Positions 60,120 through 64,000 of a stretch of 64,000 bases of DNA are shown one piece after another. Below the pieces are notes generated by a model. The model did no database searches. It had not been told where the DNA came from and worked only from the letters and a program-made list of their open reading frames with translations. The DNA lies in assembly GCA_009379955.1 (NCBI GenBank), contig WHST01000008.1, forward strand, positions 1 to 64,000, in the 5' to 3' direction. Position 1 is the first letter of the stretch. Each line of letters opens with the position of its first letter. This DNA comes from Streptosporangiales bacterium. GTDB lineage: Bacteria > Actinomycetota > Actinomycetes > Streptosporangiales > WHST01. The translations under genes and the position numbers were made by a program.

Positions 60120-61741
60120 CGGCCGACCGCACCTACCCCGACCTCCACGAGCACGTACGACGGCTCGAGGAGGCGGGTCGCCTGATCCGGGTGACGCGGC
60201 CGATCGACAAGAACACCGAGCTCCACCCGCTCGTCCGCTGGCAGTTCTGCGGCGGCATGCCGGCCGACGACCGCAAGGCGTTCCTCTTCGAGAACGTCGT
60301 CGACGGCAAGGGGCGCGCGTACGACATGCCGGTGCTCGTCGGCGCGCTCGCGTCCAACCGGGCGATCTACGCGCAGTCGATGGGGTGCGACCTCGACGAC
60401 GTCGGCTCCACCTGGGCCAAGGCGATCGCCGAGCCGATCGAGCCGATGCTCGTCGACGACGCGCCCTGCCAGGAGGTCGTGTTCGAGGGCGACGCGTTGA
60501 AGAGCAATGGCCTCGACGCCCTGCCCGTGCCCATCTCGACGCCGGGCTGGGACAACGGTCCGTACCTCACGAGCGCGCACTACATCACCCGCGACCCGGA
60601 CACCGGCGTGCAGAACTCCGGCAACTACCGAGGGCAGATCAAGAGCCCGACCTGCGTCGGGATGAACGCGTCGCACGAGCTCAACCAGGGCATCACCACA
60701 CACTGGAACAAGGCGCGGGCGAAGGGCGAGCCACTGCCGTGCGCGATCGTCGTCGGCGCGCCCCCGTGCGTCACGCTGACGGCGGTGCAGAAGATCCCGA
60801 TCGGGGTCGACGAGCACGCGGTGGCGGGCGGTCTGGTCGGCGAGCCGCTGCGGGTCGTCAAGGCCCGCACGGTCGACGTGCTCGTGCCGGCGGATGCCGA
60901 GATCGTGATCGAGGGCCTGATCAACACCGAGTTCCTCGAGCCGGAGGCGCCCTTCGGGGAGTCGCACGGTCACGTGAACCTGCAGGAGTACAACGCGTTC
61001 ATGGAGGTCACCGCCATCACCCGGCGGCGCGAGGCGATCTTCCCGTCGATCCTGAGCCAGGTCACGCCGAGCGAGTCGAGCCTGATCAAGCGGCTGGCGT
61101 ACGAGGAGCGGTTCACGACGACGCTCAGGGAGATCGGCATCCACGGCCTCAAGCGGGTGTTCCTGCACGAGCCGCTGACGAACATCCGCAAGTTCGTCGT
61201 GCTCGTCTTCGAGCGCGGGGCCGAGGAGACCAACGTCTGGCGCGCGCTGTACGCCGCGAGCTCGCTGCAGAACGCCGTCGGCAAGTTCACGATCGCGGTC
61301 GACGACGACATCGACCCCGACAGCACCGACGCGCTGCTCTGGGCGCTCGCGTACCGGATGGACCCGCGCCGCGACATGCAGGTCGTCGAGCACCGGTCGT
61401 GGGGTCACGGGCCGGCGGGACCGATGGACGACGGCCAGGATGCGGCGATCCTGATGGACGCGACGCTGAAGCGCCCGTACCCGCCGATCTCGCTGCCGAA
61501 GCGCGAGTACATGGAGCACGCGCGCGGGATCTGGGAGGAGCTCGGCCTGCCGGCGCTGGAACCGAAGGCGCCGTGGTTCGGCTACTCGCTGGGGGACTGG
61601 AGCGACGAGTTCGAGCAGGAGGCGAAGCTCGCGGTGAGCGGTGACTTCTGGCAGACGGCGGAGAAGAACGCCGCGCGGCGACGTTCCGACGTGCCGATGA
61701 ACGCACCGGTGCGAAAGTTCGAGGAGAACGACCATGCCTGA
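60116..61741 (+). CDS. UbiD-family decarboxylase no. 4
   Basis: 541 residues from ATG 60116; the upstream GTG 60062 would merely read through the small peptide region in another frame. Features as in UbiD no. 1: TELHPLVRWQFCGG near 38, PVPISTPGWDNGPYL, TGVQNSGNYRGQIKSPT near 172, EIVIEGLINTEFLEPEAPFGE near 283, and TPSESSLIKRLAYEE. It is flanked by two cysteine hydrolases and lies downstream of the tct transporter, suggesting import of an acid, amide hydrolysis and decarboxylation as one process. The product is unknown. Confidence 0.88.
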   Translation: MTADRTYPDLHEHVRRLEEAGRLIRVTRPIDKNTELHPLVRWQFCGGMPADDRKAFLFENVVDGKGRAYDMPVLVGALASNRAIYAQSMGCDLDDVGSTWAKAIAEPIEPMLVDDAPCQEVVFEGDALKSNGLDALPVPISTPGWDNGPYLTSAHYITRDPDTGVQNSGNYRGQIKSPTCVGMNASHELNQGITTHWNKARAKGEPLPCAIVVGAPPCVTLTAVQKIPIGVDEHAVAGGLVGEPLRVVKARTVDVLVPADAEIVIEGLINTEFLEPEAPFGESHGHVNLQEYNAFMEVTAITRRREAIFPSILSQVTPSESSLIKRLAYEERFTTTLREIGIHGLKRVFLHEPLTNIRKFVVLVFERGAEETNVWRALYAASSLQNAVGKFTIAVDDDIDPDSTDALLWALAYRMDPRRDMQVVEHRSWGHGPAGPMDDGQDAAILMDATLKRPYPPISLPKREYMEHARGIWEELGLPALEPKAPWFGYSLGDWSDEFEQEAKLAVSGDFWQTAEKNAARRRSDVPMNAPVRKFEENDHA

Positions 61742-62474
61742 GTGGGACAGGTTCCTGACACCACGCGACCGCGAGGTCTTCGGTGGCTCCGGGTACGGGA
61801 AGAAGGCGGGGCTCGGTGAGCGTCCCGTCGTGCTGGTCGTCGACGTGACGTACGCCTTCTGCGGCGACCGTGCCGAGCCGATCCTCGAGTCGATCAAACG
61901 CTGGCGCAACAGCTGCGGCGCCGAGGCGTGGGACTCCGTCGAGAAGATCCGCACCCTCGTCGACAAGGCGCACGGCCACGCGATCCCGGTGATCTACACG
62001 ACCGGCATGGACTACCGTCCCGACCGGTTCGACGCCGGCCGGTGGAGCGACAAGAACGCCCGCGCGGCCGAGGTGCCCGCGGTCGAGGCGTCGGGCGTGC
62101 GCGCCAACGACGTCGTCGAGCCGATCGCCCCGGAGGAGCGCGACCTGCTCATCCCCAAGGCGAAGCCGAGCGCGTTCTTCGGCACCCTGCTGCAGGCACA
62201 CCTGACGGCGCTCAACGCGGACTCGCTGATCGTCTGTGGCACGACCACGAGCGGCTGCGTCCGCGCGACGGTCGTCGACGCGTTCTCGCACAACTACCAC
62301 GTCTCGATCGTCGAGGAGTGCACCTTCGACCGCGGCGAGGCGTCGCACCACATGACATTGTTCGACATGCACCAGAAGTACGCCGACGTCGTGTCCCTGG
62401 ACGAGACGGTCGCGTACCTCGACACCCTCCCGAACGACCTCTTCACGAGCCGGATGCCCATCCTGGCCGAGTAA
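61734..62474 (+). CDS. Isochorismatase-like cysteine hydrolase no. 2
   Basis: 246 residues overlapping the ubiD stop by eight bases. Triad residues: Asp in VVLVVDVTYAF near 38, Lys in LIPKAKPSAFFGT near 144, Cys in TTTSGCVRAT near 170. A longer insertion (SIKRWRNSCGAEAWDSVEKIRTL) distinguishes it from cysteine hydrolase no. 1. It resembles N-carbamoylsarcosine amidase-like proteins. The duplication around UbiD no. 4 implies two successive amide hydrolyses or a hetero-oligomer. Confidence 0.82.
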   Translation: MPEWDRFLTPRDREVFGGSGYGKKAGLGERPVVLVVDVTYAFCGDRAEPILESIKRWRNSCGAEAWDSVEKIRTLVDKAHGHAIPVIYTTGMDYRPDRFDAGRWSDKNARAAEVPAVEASGVRANDVVEPIAPEERDLLIPKAKPSAFFGTLLQAHLTALNADSLIVCGTTTSGCVRATVVDAFSHNYHVSIVEECTFDRGEASHHMTLFDMHQKYADVVSLDETVAYLDTLPNDLFTSRMPILAE

Positions 62475-62523
62475 CCCCGCGGCGGCGGGTGCGGCAGTTC
62501 CCCGGTCGTGGCCCTCCCCCCCC

Positions 62524-62603
62524 GTGAGGGTGCCCCTCACCGTGTGGCCCGCCCCGTGAGGGGCACCCTCACCGTGTTCTGGTGCGGTGAGGGTGCCCCT
62601 CAC
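62524..62603. repeat. Three phased palindromes (17 bp, 31-32-bp period)
   Basis: GTGAGGGTGCCCCTCAC or its complement occurs at 62524-62540, 62556-62572 and 62587-62603. Each has 7-bp arms around TGC. Starts are 32 and 31 bases apart, three helical turns. They lie in the gap between the cysteine hydrolase and the convergent AbiEi-like gene and match the five copies at 63632-63774. Confidence 0.75.
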
Positions 62604-62614
62604 GGGTGGCGTGT

Positions 62615-63550
62615 TCACGGCACCCGGACGCGAACGCGCGGCGCAGGGTGGGTGCGGCCTAGGCGATAGGCGGCCTCGACCTCCGGGCCGAGCCGTGACC
62701 AGTCGGTGTGGATCCGGTGCGGTGACGCGTGCATGGTGGTGACGCCGTGCGCAGCCAGCAGGGCATGCCTGCGCTGGGTGTGCTCCCACCCGGCCATGTC
62801 GCCGTGGTGCCGGCGGGAGTCGACCTCGAACGCGAGTGCAGCCTCTTCCCAGTAGGCATCCGGTCGCGCCAGGAGATCGCCGTTGCCGTCGAGCAGGTCG
62901 ACGTTGAACCGTGGCGGTGGGATGGCCAGGGCCAGCAGTCGCCGACGCGCCTCCGCCTCGGCGACCGAGCGCACGCCGTGGCCGTACTCCTCCAACACGG
63001 ACCGCAGCAGGGCGCTTCCCTTGCGGGGTCCGTCGTCGAGCTCCGAGAAGAGTGCGCCGACGGAGACCTGGGCGGAGCGCAGGCACCCGGTGACGAGTGC
63101 CCTGACGGTGACGAGATCACGCGTGAGTCGGCACGCGTCGGCCAGCGCGCGCACGGGCTCGGCGACGTCGAGACCATTGCGCTCGCGCGTGCGTGGCAGG
63201 CGACGGGTACGCACCGCGACGACACCGGGCAGCGAACGCCGACGCCGGTCGTGGGGGAGCAGGACCGGCGTCGGACCGGACGGGGCCGGCGCGAGATCGG
63301 CGAGCACCAGCGCGGGAACGCCGGTCAGGGCCGCGCCCTCGCCGCCGTAGGCGAGGGCGGCGTGCCACCGGTGGAGGTCGGTGAGCGGTCCGGTGAAGGT
63401 GGCGTACACGCCGGGAAGCAGGCGCCGCCACGGGCCGCCGTGCCGCAGCCGCCAGTCGACGGCCTGGGCGGTCATGCCGGCGGCGAGAGCCTGGCCTCGG
63501 GTGATGATGCCGTGCTTGGCGATGACGAGTGTGTCGAGTTCGATGCTCAT
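62615..63550 (-). CDS. AbiEi-antitoxin-like / DUF559-like protein
   Basis: 311 residues from ATG 63550 (MSIELDTLVIAKHGIITRGQAL, the usual start of AbiEi-type N-terminal winged helices). The middle resembles AbiEi antitoxin-like proteins. The C-terminal part (ARPDAYWEEAALAFEVDSRRHHGD near 225-250) has the E...D.R.H pattern of DUF559/very-short-patch-repair-like endonucleases. Such genes are common single genes in actinomycetes; a role in defence or DNA repair is unproven. No AbiEii toxin is adjacent. It is unrelated to the catabolic genes and is flanked on both sides by the phased palindromes. Confidence 0.65.
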   Translation of the reverse strand: MSIELDTLVIAKHGIITRGQALAAGMTAQAVDWRLRHGGPWRRLLPGVYATFTGPLTDLHRWHAALAYGGEGAALTGVPALVLADLAPAPSGPTPVLLPHDRRRRSLPGVVAVRTRRLPRTRERNGLDVAEPVRALADACRLTRDLVTVRALVTGCLRSAQVSVGALFSELDDGPRKGSALLRSVLEEYGHGVRSVAEAEARRRLLALAIPPPRFNVDLLDGNGDLLARPDAYWEEAALAFEVDSRRHHGDMAGWEHTQRRHALLAAHGVTTMHASPHRIHTDWSRLGPEVEAAYRLGRTHPAPRVRVRVP

Positions 63551-63631
63551 GCCCAGGTAGTCGGCAGCTGCCGAGTACGTCCGCACCCCCGCGCCCGGAT
63601 ATGTGGACGGCTGAGCGCGCGGCCGGAACCC

Positions 63632-63774
63632 GTGAGGGGCACCCTCACCGTGTCAGGGCGGGGTGAGGGCGCCCCTCACGGGTTGGGTTGCGCGGTGAGG
63701 GTGCCCCTCACGGGTGGTGTGCACGGTGAGGGTGCCCCTCACGGGTCGGGTTGCGCGGTGAGGGTGCCCCTCAC
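63632..63774. repeat. Five phased palindromes (17 bp, 31-32-bp period)
   Basis: Copies at 63632-63648, 63663-63679 (central GGGCGCCCC variant), 63695-63711, 63726-63742 and 63758-63774. Starts are 31, 32, 31 and 32 bases apart; the 14-15-base spacers differ but are G-rich. They fill the 241-base gap between the AbiEi-like gene start and the histidine kinase stop. Confidence 0.78.
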
Positions 63775-63791
63775 GGGCTTCGCGGACCGGC

Positions 63792-64000
63792 TTACCGATC
63801 CGCGGGCAGGGGGTTGACGTCCGGGGGGTGGGGTGGGGGCTGGCCGTCGGGGGTGGGGAGCCAGAGCACGAACGTGCTGCCGACGTCCGGCACCGAGAAC
63901 AGGCGGACGTGGCCGGCGTGCGCCTCGACGATCTGGCGGACGATCGCGAGGCCGAGGCCGGCGCCACGGCTGCCCGTGCGCCTGCCCTCCTGCGCGCGCC
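63792..64000 (-). CDS. Sensor histidine kinase, C-terminal end (partial)
   Basis: The last 68 residues and stop codon of a protein running off the window. The HATPase_c G1/G2 boxes are visible as GSRGAGLGLAIVRQIVEAHAG, followed by the final strand GSTFVLWLP and a proline-rich tail ending NPLPADR. This is the ATP-binding end of a two-component histidine kinase. The sensor part and any response regulator lie outside. Confidence 0.85.
   Translation of the reverse strand, partial: RAQEGRRTGSRGAGLGLAIVRQIVEAHAGHVRLFSVPDVGSTFVLWLPTPDGQPPPHPPDVNPLPADR

Noticed and set aside
62615-63550. Complete AbiE toxin-antitoxin system
   Set aside because: Only an AbiEi-like/DUF559-like protein is present; no nucleotidyltransferase toxin gene (AbiEii) is adjacent.
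63632-63774. CRISPR array
   Set aside because: Repeats are 17-bp palindromes with 14-15-base G-rich spacers, some inverted, and no cas genes are near; dimensions do not fit CRISPR.

Overview
The window is high-G+C DNA (roughly 70 % by eye) with frequent GTG starts, many ATGA/GTGA stop-start overlaps, several apparently leaderless starts, IclR/GntR/MarR/TetR regulators and an F420-type (LLM) oxidoreductase. This points to a soil-type actinomycete (Actinomycetota); the genus cannot be read from the sequence. No rRNA, tRNA, CRISPR array, insertion sequence, integrase or phage gene was recognised. The window is almost solid catabolic and transport genes. No stretch above 300 bases lacks a gene; the largest gap is about 280 bases (13550-13826).

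Layout. (1) 164-4398: a sulfolactate module (suyA, suyB, slcC, comC) with a FadR-type GntR regulator. (2) 4529-11260: a complete coxDE-SLM-G cluster for a molybdenum hydroxylase of CO-dehydrogenase form II type (AYRGAGR, not AYRCSFR). (3) 11342-16651: two DapA-type aldolases, an SDR, a thioredoxin, an MFS permease and a GlcG/HbpS-type protein. (4) 16668-21945: divergent operons, hpaBC (two-component flavin aromatic hydroxylase) against an AA_synth / enamidase / EthD-like / MarR operon. (5) 21991-33832: UbiD no. 1, a NitT/TauT-type ABC importer, a second molybdenum hydroxylase (M-S-L), an enoyl-CoA hydratase, GntR, flavin reductase, UbiX and an LLM oxidoreductase. (6) 34968-39472: a third molybdenum hydroxylase (M-L-S) divergent from an IclR regulator. 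(7) 39544-49956: TetR, a PaaABC-like aryl-CoA epoxidase with a split PaaD, enoyl-CoA hydratase, two acyl/aryl-CoA ligases and UbiD nos. 2 and 3. (8) 50068-62474: a second ABC importer, aldehyde dehydrogenase, ThDP enzyme, a tripartite tricarboxylate transporter (tctCAB), and two cysteine hydrolases around UbiD no. 4. (9) 62524-64000: phased palindromic repeats around an AbiEi/DUF559-like gene and the end of a histidine kinase.

How it fits together (inference). Regions 4-8 look like one catabolic island for aromatic or heteroaromatic carboxylates. Importers bring acids in. Molybdenum hydroxylases and HpaBC hydroxylate the ring. One UbiX, coupled to a flavin reductase, would supply prenyl-FMN to four UbiD decarboxylases. 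CoA ligases, the PaaABC-like oxygenase, hydratases, enamidase, cysteine hydrolases and dehydrogenases would complete ring opening. The enamidase suggests that at least one substrate is an N-heterocycle such as a pyridine carboxylate.

Shared regulatory sequence ties distant operons together. A 33-bp AT-rich palindrome occurs before hpaB/the enamidase operon and before UbiD no. 3. A 22-bp TetR-type operator/promoter occurs before tetR and before the second ABC importer. A TGACGGTARTAYC element occurs before UbiD no. 1 and before the first ABC importer.

The most novel item is a family of three 36-37-residue peptides (6659-6772, 17204-17317 minus strand, 60009-60119). They begin MT..P.V and share RSAPRS and AAMLT(L/P)E motifs. 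Each overlaps the start codon of a redox gene (coxS, hpaC, ubiD) by four bases, and each carries that gene's Shine-Dalgarno sequence inside its own last codons.
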